Assembly (NCBI GenBank): GCA_005800865.1
Contig: SYEI01000367.1
Location: forward strand, 1-5,457
Reading direction: 5' to 3'
DNA: 5,457 nucleotides
DNA from: Bacteroidota bacterium
GTDB taxonomy: Bacteria > Bacteroidota > Bacteroidia > B-17B0 > Aurantibacillaceae
Shown here: one piece after another, positions 1 through 5,061 of the stretch
How positions within the stretch are numbered: position 1 is the stretch's first letter
Layout of the letters: every line of letters starts with the position of its first letter
The notes under the pieces: generated by a model
Told to the model about the DNA's origin: nothing
The model's database searches: none
The model's input: the letters and a program-made list of their open reading frames with translations, nothing else
Translations under genes and position numbers: made by a program

Positions 1-1170
1 CAGCATAATTACCTTACTGTCATTCAGATGAATGTATTCTTGTATGGCTCTGTATCTTTTTCCATCACGATTACGAAGATTATGACTCTCATCAATGATA
101 ACCAATCTGTATCTTCTTTCATTAGCAAGTTTAGTTTGTGCTTGAGTAACTGACATTATTTTTGCTCTTAATTGGTATGTGTGCGCATAATCTGTCCACA
201 TACCAACAAGATTCTTAGGGCAGATTATCAATGTTTCGAGAAAAAAATCATCTTCAAACATTTTTGCTAAAGCAGTAGCCGTAATAGTTTTTCCTAATCC
301 AACCACATCCCCAATTATTACTCCACCTCTATGATGTAAATGATGAGCCGCAACTTTAACTGCACTCTGTTGAAAAGGCAAAAGTTCTCTTTCAAAAACC
401 TTTGGTAGTTGAAATTCAGAAATACCAGCCCTTGCTTCTCTTGACAAGTGATAAGCCATTTTAAGGTATACGTAGTATGGCAAGTTTAATTTTTCGGTTG
501 CCCAACTCGTTTCAATTATTTCGGCAAGTTCATCTGTAATGTCAATACTCCAGCGATCAATCCATCTGTCCTGATACCATTTTGCAAGTTTCTTTGCCGC
601 GTCACCTTCAACAACATCAACATTCAATTCGCCTTGTCCTTTAATTCCAGAAAAAGTAAGATTAGAACTTCCTACAAATCCAATTGTTGGACTATTATAA
701 TCGTTACGGTGAGCTAAATACAACTTAGCATGAAGTCTGTGTTTGAGATGTAATTTAACAATAACACGTTTTTCTCTTAGTTGCTTGGCTAATCGTTTCA
801 ATGCCTTTTCATCTGAGTTAGTCGGATTTCCAATTACTAATTGCTCACGAAATTCTCTTGCAATTTTCTTTCTCAATTCTTGTGCAGTAATATTATCAAT
901 CATAACATTTCCTTCACCGATATATTGATCCTTAATTTCATCAGCTGGGAGTTTCTGCATACCAATTAAAACTCTACAATGATATTTAGTATCATCGTCA
1001 AATTCAGGCGGTAAAAAATCTCCTTCTAGTTTTTCTACTTTTTCAGCTACTTTTTGCCACCCACGCAGATTAAAATAGCCGATACAAAAATCGGCTCGTT
1101 TTGAAGTTTCAAGCGTTTTGTTTAGCCCTTCTTCTAAATGCTTTTCAATGTTATCGTAAATATTTGGCAT
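1..1170 (-). CDS. PLD-nuclease/SNF2-type helicase, 3' end outside window
   Basis: This is the N-terminal 390 residues of a large protein that runs off the left edge with no stop. Residues about 1-215 look like a phospholipase D-type nuclease domain: HAK at 147-149 fits the HxK catalytic pair and GSSN at 167-170 fits the second half of the motif. From about 260 a superfamily 2 helicase of SNF2 type begins: a Q-like motif (LLPFQQSA, 263-270), Walker A (GLGKT, 291-295), motif Ia (ICPKNLVGMW, 316-325) and a DEAH-like box DESH (360-363). The window ends where motif III (S/TAT) is expected. Proteins with a PLD domain before a SNF2 motor are known from restriction and defence loci, where they probably translocate on and cut foreign DNA. 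The ATG at 1170 follows the regulator's stop by two bases, so the two are cotranscribed. The domain calls are firm; the defence role is inferred. Confidence 0.88.
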   Translation of the reverse strand, partial: MPNIYDNIEKHLEEGLNKTLETSKRADFCIGYFNLRGWQKVAEKVEKLEGDFLPPEFDDDTKYHCRVLIGMQKLPADEIKDQYIGEGNVMIDNITAQELRKKIAREFREQLVIGNPTNSDEKALKRLAKQLREKRVIVKLHLKHRLHAKLYLAHRNDYNSPTIGFVGSSNLTFSGIKGQGELNVDVVEGDAAKKLAKWYQDRWIDRWSIDITDELAEIIETSWATEKLNLPYYVYLKMAYHLSREARAGISEFQLPKVFERELLPFQQSAVKVAAHHLHHRGGVIIGDVVGLGKTITATALAKMFEDDFFLETLIICPKNLVGMWTDYAHTYQLRAKIMSVTQAQTKLANERRYRLVIIDESHNLRNRDGKRYRAIQEYIHLNDSKVIML

Positions 1171-1172
1171 AA

Positions 1173-1460
1173 TTATTTTTTAATTTGTTTAAGAGCTATT
1201 CCTATTGCTTGTGCAGCTACTTTTTCATCATCAACAATATCTAAAATTTGACTCGCAAGCCATAAAGCCATTAGCTCATCTTTGCTAGTTTTAAAGAGCT
1301 TTGCAAATTGAATAATCTGTTCCTTTTTTGCCTTGCGTTCGCCTCTTTCTATTTTACTAAGCATAGGAGTATCAATATCCAAAAAGCCAGCAACCTGCCT
1401 TTGAAGAAGGCTATTTGCTTCACGGAGCTGTTTTATTTTATCACCGAATTGATTTACCAT
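1173..1460 (-). CDS. XRE-family helix-turn-helix regulator
   Basis: A complete 95-residue DNA-binding protein of the Cro/CI (XRE) type. The five-helix HTH_3 domain covers about residues 5-62. Its helix-turn-helix core is about 20-42 (RQVAGFLDID, then TPMLSKIERGER), and SKIERGER is the usual end of the recognition helix. The last 30 residues (from about DELMALWLAS) form a short helical tail, probably for dimerisation. As I recall, small XRE proteins of this kind with the LQRQVA and DTPMLSKIERG signatures often sit directly before restriction-modification genes in Bacteroidota and act as timing regulators. Here the gene is first in a unit with the PLD/SNF2 helicase. A 17-base inverted repeat lies 15 bases before the ATG, on top of the likely promoter, which suggests autorepression. 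The family is confident; the target is inferred from position. Confidence 0.92.
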   Translation of the reverse strand: MVNQFGDKIKQLREANSLLQRQVAGFLDIDTPMLSKIERGERKAKKEQIIQFAKLFKTSKDELMALWLASQILDIVDDEKVAAQAIGIALKQIKK

Positions 1461-1475
1461 TTATAATTTATTGAC

Positions 1476-1492
1476 TTGTCAGATTATGACAA
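1476..1492. promoter_or_regulatory. Inverted-repeat operator, likely bound by the XRE regulator
   Basis: TTGTCA and TGACAA form perfect 6-base arms around a 5-base centre (GATTA). An A/T pair matches again two positions further out (1474/1494), past one mismatch. The site covers the expected transcription start and shares three bases (1490-1492) with the -7 box, so a bound dimer would block RNA polymerase. The size and symmetry suit an XRE dimer. Binding is inferred. Confidence 0.6.
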
Positions 1493-1519
1493 ATTTAATA
1501 AAAAGTAGATGCTGAACAA
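1490..1519 (-). promoter_or_regulatory. Bacteroidota-type promoter of the XRE-helicase unit
   Basis: Reading the minus strand, TAAATTTG at 1497-1490 is a full match to the Bacteroidota -7 element TAnnTTTG. A TTG at 1519-1517 lies 19 bases upstream, a suitable distance for the -33 element. Transcription would start near 1484, giving a leader of about 25 bases before the ATG at 1460. The match was found by eye; no transcript data support it. Confidence 0.6.
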
Positions 1520-1585
1520 GTAAAAGAAAGAAGTTGTTAATAATTAGTGAAATAAGGATATGAGGAAGTTGGGGAAATAAAGGAA

Positions 1586-1604
1586 AGCAGCCCAAAGGGC
1601 GCTT
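1586..1604 (-). terminator. Hairpin terminator of the primase-helicase operon
   Basis: In the minus-strand transcript the four bases AAGC plus GCCC pair with GGGC plus GCTT around a TTT loop, with one bulged base on the 3' arm: eight pairs in all. A pyrimidine-rich, T-biased tail follows (TTTCCTTTATTT, partly outside the stem). The stem overlaps the helicase stop codon at 1605-1603. The tail is less pure than in a textbook rho-independent terminator, hence moderate confidence. Confidence 0.55.
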
Positions 1605-3360
1605 AACCTTCCTTAGAATCCTTAGTTTCCTTAATTGGTTTTGCATTAGGATTATGATAATGGTCTTGCTTTGGGCGTTGTAATAAACCGCCTTTGTAAA
1701 AGGTGGTAATATAGCCTTCGGCAGTTTTATCAGGAATATCCATTGATGCTGCAATTTTTAAATAAGACTGGCGGTTGAAGTTGGCAGGGAGTGCGTCCAA
1801 AAATCTTTCTTTTTGGTTTTTACTTTTGGGTAATTTAACTTCAACTGGTAATTCGGAATACACTTTACTTGCATGTTTAACCAAGGTTTTTATCAATAAA
1901 ATAGCTATTTTAAAATCTCTATCCTCGCAAATAATACGAGTTGAAATTTCGCCAGTTTCCATTATTCGCAAAGCGGATAATATCATAGCCATGCGGAAAG
2001 AAATTAAACCTAAACGCCTTACTGTAGCCATATAATCTAAGCCCTGTAAACTTAAATAGGTGTTTTGAATTTCGTTAAATGAACTATTAAATTGCTCTTG
2101 CTGTTCGGCAGTAAAACAAAATTGAATATCGGGATTTGCCAAAAGTGATTTATAAAATTCAAAAAAGTCGTTACCTAACTTATCAAAATAGTCATCTAAA
2201 CCATTTTCCGAACTTATAGCGAATACATTTTTCCATACTGGTTGTATATTCATAAAGTAAAAAATAAAGCGGCTGAACAAGCCGTTTTCGGCATTAGGAA
2301 TAAGACTTGATACTTGTTTTGGAGTACCTGTTAAAACAGTTGATAAACAAGGATTTTCAATATCTACATATTCTCTATCCGTTCTGCGATAATATGAAAT
2401 GGTTTCATGATGAAATGCTTTGCGAAAACCATCGGAATAATTACCGTAATCGCTTTTAAAAGCTTGTGCTAATGTATCTCCTTCGGTTTCAAAAATTAAA
2501 CCTCTACCTTCATTATCAAACAACAATTGAAATACACCTGTGGTGCTATTATTGGCAGGGATAAACAACATTTTTTCTGATGGTTTAATTGGTTTTTCGG
2601 CACTTGAATTTTTGCCTTTATTACTATTGTACTCCATCATTTCTAATTCGTGCTGTGTTTTTAAAGCGGCAGCTTGTTCGCGGTAATGTTTATGAATTGG
2701 TTTTACCAATTGCTTACAATGCACTAAACGCCCTTTACCTGCTGATGCCTGGGCAGTTATAAATAAAAACAAATTAGGGAACACACGTTTACCATCATAT
2801 ACTCCATAAAGCTTGTGGAAGCAGGCACTTAACGTAGTTAATGTGCCAAGCAATAAAATATCACGCTCTTCATTTGAAGTGGTAATTTTAAGCACCTCTT
2901 GTAAAAAATCAGGCAGTGTTGGGAATATTTCATCTGCAAAAGTTGGCAACTTTGTTGGCTCAACTTCTTTATTTGGTTTATCTGATGCAATATTTACACC
3001 TGCCAGTTTAGCGTGGAAGAAAAACGTTTTTAAAGTAATACCTTGACCTTTTGATTTTAAGCAATTGTTAAATTGCTTATCGCATTCATTTGAATTGTAA
3101 CCAACATAAACGCTGCTAATGCGGTGGAAATAATCACGACCAGTTTCTCCAAACTCATTCGCTAATGCAAAACCAACATCACGCCAATCGCTGTAAGCGG
3201 TTGCGATATCGATTTGTTTTGTTTCAATTTGCTGAATGATACTTTCAATTTGTGAACTATCACTTTCAATATTATTTTCAGTTGTATTTTCTGACAAACT
3301 TGTTTGTTTAGGATTTGGTTGCTCCAACCAATCCGAAGGATTAAATGTTTTCTTTTCCAT
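1603..3360 (-). CDS. PriCT-2 / DUF3987 replicative helicase-like ATPase
   Basis: A 585-residue protein that probably serves as the helicase half of a primase-helicase pair in a mobile element. Residues about 35-122 match the PriCT-2 (primase C-terminal) pattern, with DWRDVGFALANE at 58-69. From about 145 to 500 runs a DUF3987 ATPase: a Walker A-like loop (QASAGKGR, 204-211), a hydrophobic strand ending in acidic residues as Walker B (GLIFETEGD, 287-295), a sensor-like TGTP (344-347) and an arginine-finger-like NGLFSRF (359-365). Residues about 515-562 look like a winged helix that could bind DNA. The insert at about 225-265, rich in charged residues, is likely a flexible loop or coiled coil. 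Its ATG overlaps the primase stop codon by one base (TAATG), so translation is coupled. A hairpin terminator follows. Family placement is confident; helicase activity is inferred from motifs. Confidence 0.88.
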   Translation of the reverse strand: MEKKTFNPSDWLEQPNPKQTSLSENTTENNIESDSSQIESIIQQIETKQIDIATAYSDWRDVGFALANEFGETGRDYFHRISSVYVGYNSNECDKQFNNCLKSKGQGITLKTFFFHAKLAGVNIASDKPNKEVEPTKLPTFADEIFPTLPDFLQEVLKITTSNEERDILLLGTLTTLSACFHKLYGVYDGKRVFPNLFLFITAQASAGKGRLVHCKQLVKPIHKHYREQAAALKTQHELEMMEYNSNKGKNSSAEKPIKPSEKMLFIPANNSTTGVFQLLFDNEGRGLIFETEGDTLAQAFKSDYGNYSDGFRKAFHHETISYYRRTDREYVDIENPCLSTVLTGTPKQVSSLIPNAENGLFSRFIFYFMNIQPVWKNVFAISSENGLDDYFDKLGNDFFEFYKSLLANPDIQFCFTAEQQEQFNSSFNEIQNTYLSLQGLDYMATVRRLGLISFRMAMILSALRIMETGEISTRIICEDRDFKIAILLIKTLVKHASKVYSELPVEVKLPKSKNQKERFLDALPANFNRQSYLKIAASMDIPDKTAEGYITTFYKGGLLQRPKQDHYHNPNAKPIKETKDSKEG

Positions 3361-4283
3361 TATAGTAAGTATTTTGGGTTAATGAATGCGTTGGTATCTT
3401 GGGGCAAAAAACAGGCTCTTGAAATATCTTTACCTGAATGATCTATTTCTAACTGATATGTTTTTTTAATGTAATTTGAAATGGCTTTGAAATAATCTGA
3501 TTGTTTAGCCTTAGTTAAATCAATTGGTATTATCCATTTTAAGCCATCGCCAGATGGCGAAACAAACATTAATTCAGTTTCGAAATAATCATCATTTAAA
3601 AGCAGTTGTTTGAGTTCTGAAACATTATTGATGTGGTCGAAATCAACGGTTAACAAGCTTGAATGTTTGAGTAATGATTTATCATTACGAGTTGAGAATG
3701 TACCTGAAAAGGTTACATAATCGAAATGATTAGCCTTGTACTTACGAGCTTCTTGCTTGTTTTCAATTTTGCGAAGTGTACTTGTACACGAAGCATAATT
3801 GCTGCCTGTAATTAAATTGTATGCTTCCACTAAATTGATTTTACCATAAGGAATAATGTTAGATACCGGTGCTTTGTAAAAGCTAAAAACTGGTATTATT
3901 CGCTTAATTGGTTTTTCAGGAATTGCTTCTATTTCTTTTACAACATTGTTGTAAAAGCTTGATGATTTGTCAATTCTTAAATGCAATTCATCATTTAACT
4001 TTTTATACAATTCATCACCATCTAAATTATAATGCAAAGCAGCGAAGTCAAAGGCATCGCCTTTGCTGATGCTGTTTTCAGTATCGGTATGCTGGGCACA
4101 ATTATTTACTACCTGAACCTTTAATGTTGATTTATCATCATTAAAAGGGTTTTTAGTGGGTTTGCAGTCCCTTCCCGCAAGGGAAAGGACTGTTTCGCCA
4201 GGATAGTATTGCCTTAACACATGGGCATAAATATTTAGCCCGTAATGTGTTTTTTCTAAAATGGTTTCTTTACTTATTTCCAT
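3360..4283 (-). CDS. BT4734/VirE_N-type primase-like protein
   Basis: A 307-residue protein with the marks of the archaeo-eukaryotic primase fold. LTVDFDHI (211-218) supplies the catalytic DxD, SPSGDGLKW (242-250) fits the SGxGxH/K motif II, and DHSGKDISRACFLPQD (281-296) fits the third acidic motif. Bacteroidota annotations call such proteins BT4734/BF3469 family or VirE N-terminal domain. The first 100 residues (GRDCKPTKNPFNDDKSTL, then KGDAFDFAALHY) resemble a DnaG-type zinc ribbon that has lost most ligands; only C40, C62 and H65 remain as candidates. I chose the ATG at 4283: an in-frame ATG at 4361 adds 26 residues lying wholly within the preceding gene and without family character. From 4283 the overlap with that gene is 14 bases. 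The PriCT-2 domain normally joined to such primases sits in the next gene. It likely makes primers for element replication. Confidence 0.85.
   Translation of the reverse strand: MEISKETILEKTHYGLNIYAHVLRQYYPGETVLSLAGRDCKPTKNPFNDDKSTLKVQVVNNCAQHTDTENSISKGDAFDFAALHYNLDGDELYKKLNDELHLRIDKSSSFYNNVVKEIEAIPEKPIKRIIPVFSFYKAPVSNIIPYGKINLVEAYNLITGSNYASCTSTLRKIENKQEARKYKANHFDYVTFSGTFSTRNDKSLLKHSSLLTVDFDHINNVSELKQLLLNDDYFETELMFVSPSGDGLKWIIPIDLTKAKQSDYFKAISNYIKKTYQLEIDHSGKDISRACFLPQDTNAFINPKYLL
4165..4192. repeat. Long GC-rich hairpin inside the primase-like gene
   Basis: CAGTCC and TTCCC on the left pair with GGGAA and GGACTG on the right, giving 11 pairs with one C-A mismatch around a four-base loop (GCAA on the plus strand, TTGC in the mRNA). 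It is much richer in GC than its surroundings and covers about codons 31-40 of the primase-like gene. It may be an mRNA structure or a palindromic element absorbed into coding sequence. Confidence 0.6.
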
Positions 4284-4566
4284 ACCCTGAATTTTTAGTA
4301 TGTGAATAATTAGATTCAAGTAGTTTTTCGACGTCTTCAATCTTGTAGTAAAATTTGCCATTTACTCGGCTGTAAGGGAGCGTTCCATTATCACGAAGGG
4401 TTTGTAATGTTCTTTTGCTTATGTGCAATGTTTGCATTACGTCTTGCCCATCAATCCAAGTTTCGCCAATGCTATCAATTTTTGATTTGCGCAAGCTCAT
4501 TACATAAGCCTTTACAATTACAAAGTCTTTTGATAGTTCTTCTAAGAGTTGCAATATCTCGTTCAT
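4270..4566 (-). CDS. HTH_17 (excisionase/MerR-like) DNA-binding protein, second of pair
   Basis: A 98-residue protein with a winged helix-turn-helix of the HTH_17/excisionase type at about 37-84. WIDGQDVMQTLHISKRTLQTLRDNG is the helix-turn-helix, and SRVNGKFYYKIEDVEKLL is the wing and closing helix. The N-terminal 25 residues (MNEILQLLEEL onward) can form an amphipathic helix for pairing. It is a diverged paralogue of the gene just upstream: both open with M-D/N-EIL and share the NGK-aromatic wing. Its ATG overlaps the upstream TGA (ATGA), and its 3' end overlaps the primase start by 14 bases. Such proteins usually bind near att sites or operators and act in excision or in control of element genes. 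The exact role cannot be read from sequence. Confidence 0.88.
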   Translation of the reverse strand: MNEILQLLEELSKDFVIVKAYVMSLRKSKIDSIGETWIDGQDVMQTLHISKRTLQTLRDNGTLPYSRVNGKFYYKIEDVEKLLESNYSHTKNSGYGNK

Positions 4567-4862
4567 ATTCTTACCCTCCCTTTTTTAATTAAATAATCAG
4601 CGGCTTGTTTTTCTATTTCATCTGTTGTAGTGGTGCGGTTGCGAAGCAACCATTCATCCACCTCTGTGCGGTTGAAATAGATTTTCTTACCATTAGGCTT
4701 GTAATGTGGGATAACATCAGAACTTGTTAGTTTATACAAGTGTGACTGTGATATTTCCAAATATTCACAAGCTTCATTAAAATTTAGTACGTCTTTGCGT
4801 ACAAGATTTATGCTCTCTATGAGCTTCTCGATTTTATCAAGACGTTTTAATATTTCGTCCAT
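4563..4862 (-). CDS. HTH_17 (excisionase-like) DNA-binding protein, first of pair
   Basis: A 99-residue protein and the first gene of the four-gene operon. Residues 1-23 (DEILKRLDKIEKLIESI) form a likely coiled coil. Residues about 25-73 are the HTH_17 winged helix: NFNEACEYLEISQSHLYKLTS is the helix-turn-helix, PNGKKIYFNRTEVDEWL the wing and final helix. This is the common excisionase-family shape in Bacteroidota integrative elements. The C-terminal tail is charged (EKQAADYLIKKGRVRI). The ATG at 4862 has no clear Shine-Dalgarno, only an A/T-rich leader, as is normal for the phylum. The repeats and palindromes in the 199 bases upstream are its most obvious possible targets. A role in excision, in controlling the operon or in replication start is inferred from family and place. 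Confidence 0.9.
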   Translation of the reverse strand: MDEILKRLDKIEKLIESINLVRKDVLNFNEACEYLEISQSHLYKLTSSDVIPHYKPNGKKIYFNRTEVDEWLLRNRTTTTDEIEKQAADYLIKKGRVRI

Positions 4863-4890
4863 TGACTTAATTTTTAATTGTTAGAAAATG

Positions 4891-4908
4891 GACTCTTGGC
4901 CAAAAGTC
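4891..4908. promoter_or_regulatory. 18-base palindrome with TTGGCCAA core
   Basis: GACTCTTGGCCAAAAGTC has dyad symmetry at 8 of 9 base pairs, with one C/A mismatch and no spacer. It lies 29 bases before the first ATG of the operon, as expected for an operator bound by a dimer of one of the HTH proteins encoded downstream. Binding is inferred. Confidence 0.5.
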
Positions 4909-4909
4909 A

Positions 4910-4926
4910 TCAACGAACTCCGTTGA
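4910..4926. repeat. Hairpin with TCAACG/CGTTGA arms
   Basis: Perfect 6-base arms flank a 5-base loop (AACTC). Two more pairs form beyond a single mismatch (4907-4908 with 4928-4929). It begins one base after the 18-base palindrome, so the two make a back-to-back structured block in the presumed leader of the operon. Confidence 0.5.
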
Positions 4927-4964
4927 CGATACAAATTTGGCTAAGATGGATTGGAAGTATAGAA

Positions 4965-5030
4965 AGTGGAAATTTGGACAAGGCTAAAAGCCTTGCCAAT
5001 AAAGGAAATTACAAAAAGAGTGGAAATTTG
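4965..5030. repeat. Iteron-like direct repeats (AGTGGAAATTTG)
   Basis: AGTGGAAATTTG occurs exactly at 4965-4976 and 5019-5030. A degenerate copy (AAAGGAAATT) lies at 5001-5010. The shared GGAAATT cores start at 4968, 5004 and 5022, so the intervals are 36 and 18 bases, multiples of 18. Regular same-strand repeats beside a hairpin and next to primase and helicase genes are typical of replication origins, but operator repeats are equally possible. Confidence 0.5.
4979..4995. repeat. Hairpin CAAGGCT/AGCCTTG with AAA loop
   Basis: A perfect 7-base stem with a 3-base loop. Two more G-C pairs (4976-4977 with 4996-4997) can form past one bulged A. Neither strand has a T run after the stem, so it is not a typical rho-independent terminator, although it could still end the upstream gene's transcript. 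It lies between two copies of a 12-base direct repeat. Confidence 0.55.
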
Positions 5031-5061
5031 AATTGGTAAAATGACAGCAAATTACCGCAAT

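Larger units (their letters stand above)
4863..5061. other. Gene-free control region: candidate origin, transfer site or operator cluster
   Basis: A 199-base gap between the partial right-hand gene and the four-gene operon. I see no convincing coding sequence on either strand. It contains, from the operon outward: an 18-base palindrome (4891-4908), a 6-base-stem hairpin (4910-4926), a hairpin with a perfect 7-base stem (4979-4995) and repeated GGAAATT units (4968, 5004, 5022). A weak -7-like CAAATTTG lies on the minus strand at 4939-4932, one base off consensus and without a well-placed -33 TTG. The operon promoter should be here, but I cannot place it firmly. Confidence 0.55.

Noticed and set aside
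743..928. 61-residue plus-strand open frame
   Set aside because: It lies entirely antisense to the PLD/SNF2 gene, whose motifs are clear in this stretch, and its translation shows no domain pattern.
1479..1754. 91-residue minus-strand open frame over the end of the DUF3987 gene
   Set aside because: It overlaps the helicase C-terminus in another frame, runs through the terminator, promoter and operator, and its Ile/Leu-rich translation is what AT-rich non-coding DNA gives.
1775..2035. 86-residue plus-strand open frame
   Set aside because: Antisense shadow of the DUF3987 gene with no independent support.
2813..3046. 77-residue plus-strand open frame
   Set aside because: Antisense shadow of the DUF3987 gene with no recognisable motif.
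4284..4361. Longer start (ATG at 4361) for the primase-like protein
   Set aside because: The extra 26 residues lie wholly within the upstream HTH gene and lack family character. The ATG at 4283 fits the tight overlaps seen elsewhere in the operon.
4407..4592. 61-residue plus-strand open frame
   Set aside because: Antisense to both HTH_17 genes, whose domains are well supported.
4888..4926. 12-codon plus-strand reading frame (MDSWPKVINELR)
   Set aside because: It is too short to support and coincides with the two dyad structures, so its composition is set by the symmetry. There is an in-frame stop just before it and no ribosome site.
4932..4939. Promoter of the four-gene operon at CAAATTTG on the minus strand
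   Set aside because: It is one base off the -7 consensus and no TTG lies at the right distance upstream, so I do not list it as a promoter.
4979..4995. Hairpin as a rho-independent terminator for the partial right-hand gene
   Set aside because: No T run follows the stem on the minus strand, so it is recorded as a hairpin only. Termination there cannot be excluded.
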